Assembly: GCA_030681515.1 (NCBI GenBank)
Contig: JAUXSE010000056.1
Location: 1 to 64,000 of the forward strand
Direction: 5' to 3'
Source of the DNA: Geothrix sp.
GTDB taxonomy: Bacteria > Acidobacteriota > Holophagae > Holophagales > Holophagaceae
DNA length: 64,000 nt
The notes below the pieces were generated by a model that saw only the letters and a program-made list of their open reading frames with translations, ran no database searches and had not been told where the DNA came from. Below are positions 37,714 to 46,355 of this stretch, piece after piece. The translations under genes and the position numbers were made by a program. Within the stretch, counting starts at the first letter, position 1, and each line of letters opens with the position of its first letter.

Positions 37714-38283
37714 GTGGACTTGAAGAAAGTGCAGCCGCCCCTTGAGCGCCAACTGGCCCTGCTGGGCTACGAGCTGGTGCACCTGGAGACCGCCCGCGAG
37801 GGCCGGGACGAGGTGCTGCGCCTCTACATTGACCACCTGGACGCCGAGACCAGCCAGCGCAGGGTCACCGTGGACGATTGCACCGCCGCCAATGAAGGCC
37901 TGCTGCTCTGGATGGACGTGGAATTCCCCGACCTGCGCGAGAAGTTCGGCGTGGAGATCAGCAGTCCCGGCATGGAGCGTCCGCTGGTCAAGGCCGATCA
38001 CTTCCGCCGCTTCGCGGGACGGCTCTGCCGCGTGCAGACCGCCGCGCCCATCAGCGGCCAGAAGCGGTTTAAGGGCTGGATCGGTCCCGTGGCGGAAGGC
38101 AGCGTCACCCTCGAAGAGGACGGCGTGCTCAAGGCCATTCCCCTCGATTCGATCCAGAAAGCGCGCCTGGCGCCCTTTGACGAAAGCAAGACCCCGCCGC
38201 CCAAACACCTGGCCGGACGATTCACGGAATTACCTGATGCCGATTGCGTAGAGACAAGCGCCGTCGTGGACGAGGAGGCCTGA
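37714..38283 (+). CDS. rimP: Ribosome maturation factor RimP
   Basis: 30S subunit assembly factor, 189 residues. GTG 37714 (VDLKKVQPPLERQLALLGYELV) chosen: GGAG lies 5 nt upstream, and a longer reading begins with an unlikely Cys/Trp-rich segment. The motifs YIDHLDAET, VTVDDCTAAN and VEISSPGMERPL are typical (usually SPGLDRPL). It is first in the rimP-nusA-infB operon; nusA starts 1 bp after its stop. Confidence 0.93.
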   Translation: MDLKKVQPPLERQLALLGYELVHLETAREGRDEVLRLYIDHLDAETSQRRVTVDDCTAANEGLLLWMDVEFPDLREKFGVEISSPGMERPLVKADHFRRFAGRLCRVQTAAPISGQKRFKGWIGPVAEGSVTLEEDGVLKAIPLDSIQKARLAPFDESKTPPPKHLAGRFTELPDADCVETSAVVDEEA

Positions 38284-38284
38284 G

Positions 38285-39613
38285 ATGGCAACTGTGGCAA
38301 CGACCTTTTTCGACAGCGTGAAGATGATCGCCGTGGAAAAGGGGATCAACGAGGAAGATGTCTTCGCGGCGGTGGAGGAAGCCCTGGCCAAGGCCGCGGA
38401 CAAGTACTTCAATGCCCAGGATTTCTACGGCAACTTCCAGGCCCAGATGGACCGGGAGACCGGCGAATTCCACGTCTACGCCCTGAAGCAGGTGGTGGCC
38501 GAGGTCGAGGAGGAGGATCTGGAAATCAGCCTCGTCGAGGCCCAGCAGCTGAACCCGGATGCCGCCGAGGGGGACACCCTCTGGCTGCCCCAGGACACCA
38601 GCCAGCTCGGCCGCATCGCCGCCCAGGCAGCCAAGCAGGTGCTGGTGCAGAAGGTCCGCGAAGCCGAGCGGGAGCGCATCTTCACCGAGTTCGCCGACCG
38701 CATCGGCGAGGTCCTGGTGGCCGAGGTCAAGCGTTTCGAAAAGAGCGCCATCATCCTCGAGATTGACCGCGTCGAAGCCATGCTGCGCCGCAGCGAGGCG
38801 CTGCGCGGCGACCGCTTCGACAAGGGCCAGCGCATCAAGGTCGTCATCGTCAGCGTGGACCGCAGCGCCAAGGATCCCCAGGTCCAGGTCAGCCGCACCG
38901 ATCCGCGGCTGCTCATCAAGCTCTTCGAGAACGAGGTGCCCGAGATCCACGATGGCACCGTGGTCATCCGGAACTGCGTGCGCGAAGCCGGCGACCGCGC
39001 CAAGGTGGCCGTCCACAGCCTGGATCCCGACGTGGATCCCGTGGGCGCCTGCGTCGGCCTCAAGGGCAGCCGCGTGCAGGCCATCATCCGCGAACTGAAG
39101 AACGAAAAGATTGACATCGTCCGCTACTCCGACGACGCGGCCCAGTTCATCGCCAACGCCCTGAACCCCGCCAAGGCCATCCGCGTGATCCTGGGCGACC
39201 CCGAAAGCCGCCGGGTCGAAGTCGTGGTGGACGACGAGCAGCTCAGCGTCGCCATCGGCAAACGGGGGCAGAACGTCCGCCTTGCCGCCAAGCTCACGGG
39301 CTGGAACATTGACGTCCGCAGCGAGGCCGACAAGCGCCGCGAGGCCGAGATCGCCATGGGCCTGGCCCTGCCGGTCCCAGATGCCGAAGCCACCCCCGTG
39401 GCAGAGGCCGATGCACCCACCTCCAGCCTCCTGGACGCGATCCAGGTCGAGGGTCTGGACGCCGCCCTCACGGACCGTCTGGCCGCCGCGGGCTATCCCG
39501 ACGCCAAATCCCTTTACACTGTCACTGCCGAGCAGCTCATGCAGGTGGATGGCATGGATCAGGATCTGGCCTTCCGTCTCATCGATGCCGTGCAGGCTCA
39601 CTTCGGGGAGTAG
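38285..39613 (+). CDS. nusA: Transcription termination/antitermination factor NusA
   Basis: 442 residues. The RNAP-binding N-terminal domain is ~1-125, S1 ~135-200, and two KH domains ~205-345 (DPVGACVGLKGSRVQAI and LSVAIGKRGQNVRLA). A C-terminal helix-hairpin-like module (~385-442, SLLDAIQVEGLDAALTDRLAAAG) closes it. Length and order are normal. It is in the rimP-nusA-infB operon. Confidence 0.96.
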   Translation: MATVATTFFDSVKMIAVEKGINEEDVFAAVEEALAKAADKYFNAQDFYGNFQAQMDRETGEFHVYALKQVVAEVEEEDLEISLVEAQQLNPDAAEGDTLWLPQDTSQLGRIAAQAAKQVLVQKVREAERERIFTEFADRIGEVLVAEVKRFEKSAIILEIDRVEAMLRRSEALRGDRFDKGQRIKVVIVSVDRSAKDPQVQVSRTDPRLLIKLFENEVPEIHDGTVVIRNCVREAGDRAKVAVHSLDPDVDPVGACVGLKGSRVQAIIRELKNEKIDIVRYSDDAAQFIANALNPAKAIRVILGDPESRRVEVVVDDEQLSVAIGKRGQNVRLAAKLTGWNIDVRSEADKRREAEIAMGLALPVPDAEATPVAEADAPTSSLLDAIQVEGLDAALTDRLAAAGYPDAKSLYTVTAEQLMQVDGMDQDLAFRLIDAVQAHFGE

Positions 39614-39670
39614 GCTGGAGTCCTGCAGCCCTTCCCGTTTCCCACCCCCAGGCCGAGGTAGTCCGCTTAC

Positions 39671-42600
39671 ATGCTGCGTATCAACCAACTCGCCAAAGAG
39701 CTCGGAGTCGCCAATCAGGAGGTCATCGAGGCCTGCGAGAAGCGTCTGAGCCTCCAAGGGAAGAGCCATAGCTCCAACCTCACCGATGACCAGGCGGATC
39801 AGCTGCGCCGGAGCTTCCAGGGCAAGCAGAAGGGGGAGTCCGGCGCACCGCCCCTCGCGCTGCACAAGCCCTCCGCCGCCGTGAAGGTCGTCAAGGGGCA
39901 CGCCCTTCCGCACCCTGCCGCCCGGACAGAGGCCAGACCCGAGCCTGAACCCCAGCCCGAGGCTCCCAGGCCCGCGCCCGCCGTCCTGGTGAAGAAGCCA
40001 GAGCCCCGGCCCGATCCAGAGCAGGCCTCCGGATTCCCCCCCGACGCCAGGGTCGAAACCAAGGCCGCCCCCGCCCCGGCGGAGCCCGCCTCGGATCCGG
40101 CGCCGATGAAGCCCCTGACTTCCGAGCCTCCGCAGGAGGCCTTCTCCCGGCTCAAGGTATCCGCGCCCGCGGCCGCCCCCGAGCCCCGCGAGGACAAGCC
40201 CGCCCGCTACATCCAACTGCCCCCGGCCCGTCCTTCGGGCCCGGCCCCGCAGCGGCCTGGCCCCTCAGGCCCCTCGGGCCCATCAGCAGCCCCCGCAGGT
40301 CCTGGCGCGGGTTCCGCTTCAGGCCCCCGGCCCGAAGCCGGGGCCCGCCCCATCGTGCAGCGTCCCGGCCAGGCCACGACGCCCGGCCACGTGCAGCGGT
40401 CCGGCATGCCCCAGAAGGAAAAGGCCGTTCTGCAGATGGCCACCAACACGGGCCGTGGCGAGGTTCGCCACGAGCTCCCCCTGCCGGCCTCCCCGGCGCG
40501 CCGGCCGTACATTCCGCCCGCCATCACGGAGATGCGCACCGAGCAGGGCTACACCCGCATCAAGACCTCGGACGCCCCGGCTCCCGCGCCGCGGACCAAC
40601 GAGCCCGCCCGCTACATCCAGCTTCCCCAAGCCCGTCCCGCGGGGGGCGTTTCGCGCCCCGGCGGTCCCGGCGCGCGGCCCGGCGGTCCTGGCGCGCGTC
40701 CCGGCGGTCCTGGCGCACGCCCTGGCGGCCCTGGCGCACGCCCCGGCGGCCCTGGCGCACGCCCCGGCGGTCCCGGGCGGCCTGGCATGGGTTCCCGTCC
40801 CGGTGGTCCCGGCCGCGGCCCCTCCATCCCCGCCTCGGGCCCCATTGATCCCAACAGCCAGAAGGGCCCCGGCCGCGGCGCCCATGTGGGCGGCAAGAAG
40901 AAGAAGGGCGGCTACGTCCGGAGCAAGGAGGAGGAACTCGACCTCAAGCTCCGCCAGCCCCGCTCCCGGGCCCAGCAGGTGGCCAGCGAATACATTGATG
41001 AAGAGATCGGCATCGTCATGCTGTCCGAAGGCGTGACAGTCAAGGAGCTCGCCGAGAAGTGCAGCCGTCCCGCCAAGGATGTGGTCGCCAAGCTGCTCCA
41101 CCGCGGCATCTTCGCCACCATCAACCAGCCCCTCGACACCGAGATGGCCAAGGAGATCGCCCGCGAGTTCGGCTTCCTGGCCGATATCGTCACCTTCGAG
41201 GAGGACGTCCAGATCCTGGCTGACGAATCCGGCGAAGTGCAGGGCGAGAAGCTGCCCCGTCCCCCGGTCGTCACCATCATGGGCCACGTGGACCATGGCA
41301 AGACCTCCCTGCTGGACGCCATCCGCAAGACCAAGGTGGCCGCGGGCGAAGCCGGCGGCATCACCCAGCACGTGGGCGCCTACCATGTGGACGTGAAGGA
41401 TCCGAACACCGGGCTGATGCGCCAGGTGGTCTTCCTCGACACCCCTGGCCATGAAGCCTTCACCAAGATGCGCGCCCGGGGCGCCAAGGTCACGGACATC
41501 GCCATCCTGGTGGTGGCCGCGGACGATGGCGTCATGCCCCAGACCGTGGAATCCATCAACCACGCCAAGGCCGCGGATGTGCCCCTGGTGGTGGCGGTCA
41601 ACAAGATTGACAAGCCCGGCGCCAATCCGGACAAGGTCCAGCAGGGTCTGCTTCAGCACAGCGTCCAGACGGAAGCCTACGGTGGCGACGTGCCCGCCGT
41701 CCTGGTGAGCGCCAAGACCCAGCAGGGCCTCGACGAACTGCTGGAGACCATCCTCCTCGTGGCGGACATGAAGGAACTGAAGGCGGTCTACGACTGCCCC
41801 GCCGCCGGGTCCATCATCGAAGGGCGCCTCGACCGCGGCCGCGGTCCCGTGGCCACGGTGCTGGTGCAGCGCGGCACCCTGAAGGCCGGGGACATCTTCG
41901 TGGCCGGTGCCACCATGGGCCGCGTCCGCGCCATGTTCGACGACCGGGGCCACAAGGTCACCGAGGTCGGCCCCTCCAGCGCGGTGCAGATCCTTGGCTT
42001 CGAAGCGGTCCCCAGTGCCGGCGACAACTTCCAGGTCGTCGAGGATGAGGGCAAGGCCCGCACCATCGTCACGTTCCGCCAGGAGAAAGCCAAACAGTCG
42101 GCCCACCTGAAACAGCGCGCCACCCTGGAGACCCTGTTCAGCACCATCAAGGACGGCCAGGTCAAGGAGCTGCCGCTCATCATCAAGGCCGATACCCAGG
42201 GCTCGGTGGAATCGCTGGTGGGCCAGCTGGAACGGCTCAGCACCGACAAGGTCCGGGTGCGCATCATCCACAGCGCCGCCGGCACCGTCACCGAGAACGA
42301 TGTGCTGCTCGCCGAGGCCTCCAAGGCCACCATCATCGGTTTCCACACCAAGGCCGAGAAGAAGACCGAGGAACTCGCCCGCGAAGAGGGCGTGGACCTG
42401 CGCTTCCACGACATCATCTACAAGGTGACCGAAGAGATCGAGAAAGCCATGGTCGGCATGCTCGATGCCACCGAAAAGGAGACCATCCACGGCCAGGCCG
42501 AGATCCGCCAGCTCTTCAAGATCGGCCGCACGGTCATCGCCGGCTCCTTCGTCACCGAAGGAAGGGTGCAGAAGGCCTTCAAGGTGCGCGTGAAGCGGGG

Positions 42601-42778
42601 CGAAGCGGTCCTGTTCGAGGGCGGCCTGAAGAACCTCAAGCGCTTCAAGGAGGATGTCTCCGAAGTCAAGAACGGCCTCGACTGCGGCATCTCCCTTGAG
42701 GGCTTCGACGAACTGAAGGAAGGCGACATCCTCGAGTTCTTCAGCAAGGAGAAGGTGATCGCCACCTCGCTCAGCTGA
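39671..42778 (+). CDS. infB: Translation initiation factor IF-2
   Basis: 1035 residues. The IF2N motif ([22 protein letters not shown]) opens it. A ~350-residue Pro/Ala/Arg-rich linker contains a run of GARPGGP repeats and two RYIQLP segments. The G domain has GHVDHGKT at 538-545, DTPGH and NKID. Beta-barrel, C1 and fMet-tRNA-binding C2 domains complete it. A terminator lies 29 bp after the stop. It is third in the operon. Confidence 0.97.
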   Translation: MLRINQLAKELGVANQEVIEACEKRLSLQGKSHSSNLTDDQADQLRRSFQGKQKGESGAPPLALHKPSAAVKVVKGHALPHPAARTEARPEPEPQPEAPRPAPAVLVKKPEPRPDPEQASGFPPDARVETKAAPAPAEPASDPAPMKPLTSEPPQEAFSRLKVSAPAAAPEPREDKPARYIQLPPARPSGPAPQRPGPSGPSGPSAAPAGPGAGSASGPRPEAGARPIVQRPGQATTPGHVQRSGMPQKEKAVLQMATNTGRGEVRHELPLPASPARRPYIPPAITEMRTEQGYTRIKTSDAPAPAPRTNEPARYIQLPQARPAGGVSRPGGPGARPGGPGARPGGPGARPGGPGARPGGPGARPGGPGRPGMGSRPGGPGRGPSIPASGPIDPNSQKGPGRGAHVGGKKKKGGYVRSKEEELDLKLRQPRSRAQQVASEYIDEEIGIVMLSEGVTVKELAEKCSRPAKDVVAKLLHRGIFATINQPLDTEMAKEIAREFGFLADIVTFEEDVQILADESGEVQGEKLPRPPVVTIMGHVDHGKTSLLDAIRKTKVAAGEAGGITQHVGAYHVDVKDPNTGLMRQVVFLDTPGHEAFTKMRARGAKVTDIAILVVAADDGVMPQTVESINHAKAADVPLVVAVNKIDKPGANPDKVQQGLLQHSVQTEAYGGDVPAVLVSAKTQQGLDELLETILLVADMKELKAVYDCPAAGSIIEGRLDRGRGPVATVLVQRGTLKAGDIFVAGATMGRVRAMFDDRGHKVTEVGPSSAVQILGFEAVPSAGDNFQVVEDEGKARTIVTFRQEKAKQSAHLKQRATLETLFSTIKDGQVKELPLIIKADTQGSVESLVGQLERLSTDKVRVRIIHSAAGTVTENDVLLAEASKATIIGFHTKAEKKTEELAREEGVDLRFHDIIYKVTEEIEKAMVGMLDATEKETIHGQAEIRQLFKIGRTVIAGSFVTEGRVQKAFKVRVKRGEAVLFEGGLKNLKRFKEDVSEVKNGLDCGISLEGFDELKEGDILEFFSKEKVIATSLS
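40660..40775 (+). repeat. 21-bp tandem repeats in infB (GARPGGP)n
   Basis: About five copies of a 21-bp GC-rich unit encode GARPGGP in the disordered linker of IF-2. The copies differ mainly at third codon positions, so the repeat is kept as protein. It is not a CRISPR array. Confidence 0.8.
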
Positions 42779-42806
42779 TCCTGCTCGGCGCTTCGCGCAG
42801 AACGCC

Positions 42807-42834
42807 AACGGGCCCGCGAAGCGGGCCCGTTTCA
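42807..42834 (+). terminator. Rho-independent terminator after infB
   Basis: Perfect 11-bp stem AACGGGCCCGC/GCGGGCCCGTT with loop GAA, followed by a T-rich tail (TCATTTATC). Confidence 0.88.
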
Positions 42835-42958
42835 TTTATCTTCATAATTGACTCAATGGTGTTCAAATATTGAATACATTAGAGTAATCATCCATGGTGT
42901 GATCCTTGTCACTGGCCCTGATCCCCAGACTGAAGGTCTCGACAGCTCAGGATCCGCC
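42835..42958 (+). promoter_or_regulatory. AT-rich upstream region of the HPPD gene
   Basis: TTGACT at 42848-42853 is a good -35; TATTGAATACATT downstream offers -10 choices at 16-21 bp spacing. A leader of ~80 nt follows. The exact -10 is uncertain. The low GC contrasts with the flanking genes and suggests a regulated promoter. Confidence 0.45.
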
Positions 42959-44092
42959 ATGTCCACCCCCAGCTTCGCCCTCAGCGCCCCCACGGACCGG
43001 AAGCCCGCCGACAACCCCATGGGCCTCACGCGCATAGACCATTTCCAGCTGACCGGCTCCATCAAGCGCCTGGAGCCCCTCTACCGGCGCCTCGGCTTCG
43101 CGCGCATGGCCAGTGGCCGGCATGACTGGGGCCGGGTCATCCACCTGCGCCAGGAGCGCATGGACATCCTGATCTTCGAAGCGGATGCCACCCATCCGGC
43201 CGGACGCTACTTCCGGGCCCATGGCGAAGGCGTCTGTGCCCTCAATTTCGCGGTGGAGGACCTGGATACGGCCCTCGCCCACGCCCGCGCGCAGCGATCC
43301 CAGGTGAGGCTCGAACCCCAGGCCCACACCCTCGGCGAGGGTGCGATCCGCTTCGCGGCCATCCAGGGCGTGGGGGATGTCTGGAACTTCCTCGTGCAGC
43401 GCACGCCAGAGAATACAGATGAGCGGAAGGGCGAGCCGTCCGCCTTCTGGCCGGGACTCACCCCTGACCCCGCCCCGGCCCTCTGTGATCCGGGCCTGGT
43501 CCGCGTGGACCATCTCACCAACAACGTGGGCCCCGCCGAGATGGACGCCCTGGTGGACTTCTACGAGCGCGTCTACGGATTCGTGGTCACCCGCGAGTTC
43601 CACATTCGCGGCGCCCTGGGCACCGGACTGGATTCCAAGGTCGTGCAAAGCGCCAACAACCAGGTCATCATCCCCATCAACCAGCCCACGGATGAGAAGA
43701 GCCAGGTCCAGGAGTACGTGAACCGGCACAAGGGTCAGGGTGTCCAGCACATCGCCATGTCCACCAACGACATCTTCCACACCCTGCGCACCCTCCAGGC
43801 CCAGGGCTTCACGTTCCTCCGCGTCCCCGACACCTACTACGAACTGCTGCCCGGGCGCGTGGCCCGGGGCGGCTACGCCGTGCGCGAGGACTTCTCCACC
43901 GTCAAAGAACTGGGCGTCCAGATTGACGGCGACGAAAGCGGCTACCTCCTGCAGATCTTCACCGAGGACCAGATCGGCCCCCTGTTCTTCGAGATCATCC
44001 AGCGGCGGGGGAACATGGGCTTCGGCGAAGGCAACTTCCAGGCCTTGTACGACTCCATTGAATTGGATCAGAAGAAGCGGGGCGTTCTGTAA
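42959..44092 (+). CDS. hppD: 4-hydroxyphenylpyruvate dioxygenase
   Basis: Fe(II) enzyme turning 4-hydroxyphenylpyruvate into homogentisate in Phe/Tyr breakdown; 377 residues. It has two vicinal-oxygen-chelate halves. Iron ligands by position and motif are His185 (RVDHLTNN), His264 (VQHIAMST) and Glu345 (FFEIIQRR). The ending GFGEGNFQALYDSIELDQ is the family signature. It is monocistronic between its own promoter and the pseudopilin gene. Homogentisate dioxygenase is not in the window. Confidence 0.95.
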   Translation: MSTPSFALSAPTDRKPADNPMGLTRIDHFQLTGSIKRLEPLYRRLGFARMASGRHDWGRVIHLRQERMDILIFEADATHPAGRYFRAHGEGVCALNFAVEDLDTALAHARAQRSQVRLEPQAHTLGEGAIRFAAIQGVGDVWNFLVQRTPENTDERKGEPSAFWPGLTPDPAPALCDPGLVRVDHLTNNVGPAEMDALVDFYERVYGFVVTREFHIRGALGTGLDSKVVQSANNQVIIPINQPTDEKSQVQEYVNRHKGQGVQHIAMSTNDIFHTLRTLQAQGFTFLRVPDTYYELLPGRVARGGYAVREDFSTVKELGVQIDGDESGYLLQIFTEDQIGPLFFEIIQRRGNMGFGEGNFQALYDSIELDQKKRGVL

Positions 44093-44118
44093 CCATCTGC
44101 AGCTCGCCCCGGCTGCGT

Positions 44119-44124
44119 TAAGCT
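44119..44124 (+). promoter_or_regulatory. -10-like TAAGCT for a leaderless pseudopilin mRNA
   Basis: TAAGCT is followed by exactly 6 nt (GATCCC) and ATG 44131; no Shine-Dalgarno site. Confidence 0.45.
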
Positions 44125-44130
44125 GATCCC

Positions 44131-44532
44131 ATGCGCCTCTCCCTCTCCCGCCAACGGGGCTTCACCCTGCTGGAACTGCTCACGGTCATGACCATCCTGG
44201 CCCTGCTGGCCACGGTGGGGCTGGCGGGCTACCGGCACAAGACGAAGGTGGCGCGGGAGGCGGTGCTCAAGGAGAACCTCTTCCAAATCCGTCATTCCCT
44301 GGAGCAGCACCGGGCCGACCGCAGCAAGTACCCTTCCAGCCTCGCCCCCCTCAAGGAACTGGGCTACCTGCGCGATATCCCCTGGGATCCCATGACCCAA
44401 TCCCGGGACACCTGGCAGACAGAACTCGAGCCTCCCGATCCCGATAACCCGGACGCCGAACTGGGCGTCTTCAATGTGCGCAGCGGCTCCACGGAAAAGG
44501 GCGAGAACGGCATCCCCTACAATGAGTGGTAG
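44131..44532 (+). CDS. Type II secretion/type IV pilus-like pseudopilin (GspG-like)
   Basis: 133 residues. The prepilin-peptidase site is RQRGFTLLELLTVM, cleaved after Gly10, followed by the hydrophobic helix ILALLATVGLAGY. The C-terminal part (LGYLRDIPWDPMTQSRDTWQTE) matches GspG-type major pseudopilins (usually PWGxPYxY). No other secretion genes are adjacent. It may act with a Tfp/T2SS machine encoded elsewhere. Confidence 0.88.
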   Translation: MRLSLSRQRGFTLLELLTVMTILALLATVGLAGYRHKTKVAREAVLKENLFQIRHSLEQHRADRSKYPSSLAPLKELGYLRDIPWDPMTQSRDTWQTELEPPDPDNPDAELGVFNVRSGSTEKGENGIPYNEW

Positions 44533-44536
44533 GAAC

Positions 44537-44564
44537 AGTCTTCAGTCTTCAGTCTTCAGTCTTC
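44537..44564. repeat. Four tandem AGTCTTC units
   Basis: 28 bp made of four exact 7-bp copies of AGTCTTC, directly before the DUF4149 gene. It displaces any Shine-Dalgarno site for that gene. It resembles the other short-period intergenic repeats of the window. Confidence 0.85.
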
Positions 44565-44572
44565 GGGAATAC

Positions 44573-45100
44573 ATGAGCCCTTCGACCCTGCATCGCCTCG
44601 ATCAGTTCTCCAAGATTCTCCTGCTCCTCTGGGCCGGGGCGGCCCTGGGTTTCGGCCTCTTCTCGGCGCCGGTCCTCTTCCGGGAACTGCCCAGCCGGGA
44701 TCTGGCGGGGCGCATCGCCGGACTGATCGTCGGGCGCCTGGACTGGGCGGCCTGGATCGCCTTCGGCCTCGCGGGGCTCAGCTGGGCCGGCCGCTGGGCC
44801 GCCGAGGTCCAGGAGGATCTCATCGGCCCCGTCCGACTGTGGAGCGCGACCTTGCTGGTGGCCCTGCTCATGTGCCTGGCCAGCAGTTTCATCATCACGC
44901 CCAAGGTCCAGGCCATCCGGGCGCGCATCCAGGCACCCATTGAAAGCCTGGCCCCGGACCACGCGGATCGCCTGTCCTACAACCGGGCCCACAGCCTGAG
45001 CCTCAACCTGTTCTTCCTGCGCATCCTGCTGGCCGTGGGGCTGGCCGCCACGGTCAGTCTGCTGCCCCGGGGCGGAAAGGCGGAGGCGTTGGAGGAATAG
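44573..45100 (+). CDS. DUF4149-family membrane protein
   Basis: 175 residues with four predicted membrane helices: ILLLLWAGAALGFGLFSAPVLF, AAWIAFGLAGLSWAG, LWSATLLVALLMCLASSFII and LFFLRILLAVGLAATVSLL. The pattern and the conserved NRAHSLSLNLFF segment fit DUF4149/TMEM205-like proteins of unknown function. Its last 47 bp overlap the 3' end of hflX on the other strand. Confidence 0.75.
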   Translation: MSPSTLHRLDQFSKILLLLWAGAALGFGLFSAPVLFRELPSRDLAGRIAGLIVGRLDWAAWIAFGLAGLSWAGRWAAEVQEDLIGPVRLWSATLLVALLMCLASSFIITPKVQAIRARIQAPIESLAPDHADRLSYNRAHSLSLNLFFLRILLAVGLAATVSLLPRGGKAEALEE

Positions 45101-46274
45101 GTTCCGGAAGCTCCCAGGCTTCGAGCTTGCGGGGCTTGGCGGGCCCGGGGACGAGATCCCGGAGCCACTGCCGGATCTCGTCGAGGCCCTGGCCTTCAAT
45201 GGCACAGGCCTGCACGGCCCCCGGGTGGCGCTTCTTCAGGTCCAGCTTCTGGGGCCGGTGGAGGCGGTCCACCTGGTTCAGCACCAGGAGGCGCGGCTGG
45301 GCCTCGACGCCCTCGGGTTCACATCCGATTTCGCGCAGGGTGGCGCCCACGACCTGGAGGTGGTCCTCCAGATCCGGGTGCGCGGCGTCGGCCACCACCA
45401 GCAGGGCATCCGCGGTGCGGACCTCGCCCAGGGTGCTGCGGAAAGCCGCCACCAGCTGGTGGGGCAGCTTGCGGATGAAGCCCACCGTATCCGCCACCAG
45501 GCACTGCCTGGGCTCCAGGCTGCCCGCCCCGGTCTCGGGATTGAAATCCTGGCCCAGCCAGGCCTTGCGGGTGGTGGTGTCCAGGGTGGCGAAGAGCAGG
45601 TTCCGGGGCTCTCCCTCACCGGTCAAGGCCTTCAGGAGGCTGGTCTTGCCCGCATTCGTGTAGCCCACCAGGGCCACCCGCGGCAACCCCTTCGGCCGGC
45701 CCTGGCGCTGGGTCTCCCGCACCTGCTCCAGATGGGTGAGCTCCCGCTTGAGCTGGCTGATGCGGGTGCGGATCATGCGCCGGTCCACCTCGATCTGGGT
45801 TTCGCCGGGGCCCCCGCGCAGGCCCACGCCACCGCCCTGGCGCTCCAGGTGGGTCCAGGCGCCCTTCAGCCGGGGCAGCTCGTACTCGCAGCGGGCCAAC
45901 TCCACCTGGGCCTTGGCCTCCCGGGTCTGGGCCCGCTGCTCGAAGATGCTGAGGATGAGGCCCGTGCGGTCCAGGCAGATGAGGCCCGTGAGCTTTTCGA
46001 TGGCGTTCACCTGGCTGCCCCGCAGCTCGTCGTCGCAGATGAGGTGGCGGGCCCCCTGCCGGACCGCCTCCTCCGCCAGGGCCTCCAGCTGACCCGAACC
46101 GTAGAAGGTCCTGGAGGCGATCTGGGAGCGCTTCAGGACCCGCCGGGTCAGGACCTCGAAACCGCAGCTGCGGGCCAGCTCGGCCAGTTCCAGCAGGTGA
46201 TCCTGGATGCGGTCCTCCCGGTCCTCGGGGCCCTGGCGGGCGATGAGCAGACAGCGGGGGAGCGTTTCATCCAT
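45054..46274 (-). CDS. hflX: Ribosome-associated GTPase HflX
   Basis: 406 residues; rescues or splits stalled ribosomes. ATG 46274 (MDETLPRCLLIARQGP) fits the family start. The N-terminal domain has SRTFYGSGQLEALAEEA and ERQGGGVGLRGGPGETQIE, the Gly-rich HflX hallmark. The G domain has GYTNAGKTSLL, DTVGFIRKLP and NQVD (a variant of NKxD). A Pro-rich tail (PEPIPPTPPPFRPG) closes it. It converges with and overlaps the DUF4149 gene by 47 bp. Confidence 0.94.
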   Translation of the reverse strand: MDETLPRCLLIARQGPEDREDRIQDHLLELAELARSCGFEVLTRRVLKRSQIASRTFYGSGQLEALAEEAVRQGARHLICDDELRGSQVNAIEKLTGLICLDRTGLILSIFEQRAQTREAKAQVELARCEYELPRLKGAWTHLERQGGGVGLRGGPGETQIEVDRRMIRTRISQLKRELTHLEQVRETQRQGRPKGLPRVALVGYTNAGKTSLLKALTGEGEPRNLLFATLDTTTRKAWLGQDFNPETGAGSLEPRQCLVADTVGFIRKLPHQLVAAFRSTLGEVRTADALLVVADAAHPDLEDHLQVVGATLREIGCEPEGVEAQPRLLVLNQVDRLHRPQKLDLKKRHPGAVQACAIEGQGLDEIRQWLRDLVPGPAKPRKLEAWELPEPIPPTPPPFRPGAAD

Positions 46275-46355
46275 ACCGCCAAGCTGCCCGTCCCGGGGGC
46301 AATAATCAAGCCCCCGGTTCGCTGGACGATGCAGTGAAACGGGAGCCACGTCCTC

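Noticed and set aside
40660-40775. Regular repeats resembling a small CRISPR array
   Set aside because: The units are 21 bp, contiguous, in frame in infB and encode GARPGGP; there are no spacers.
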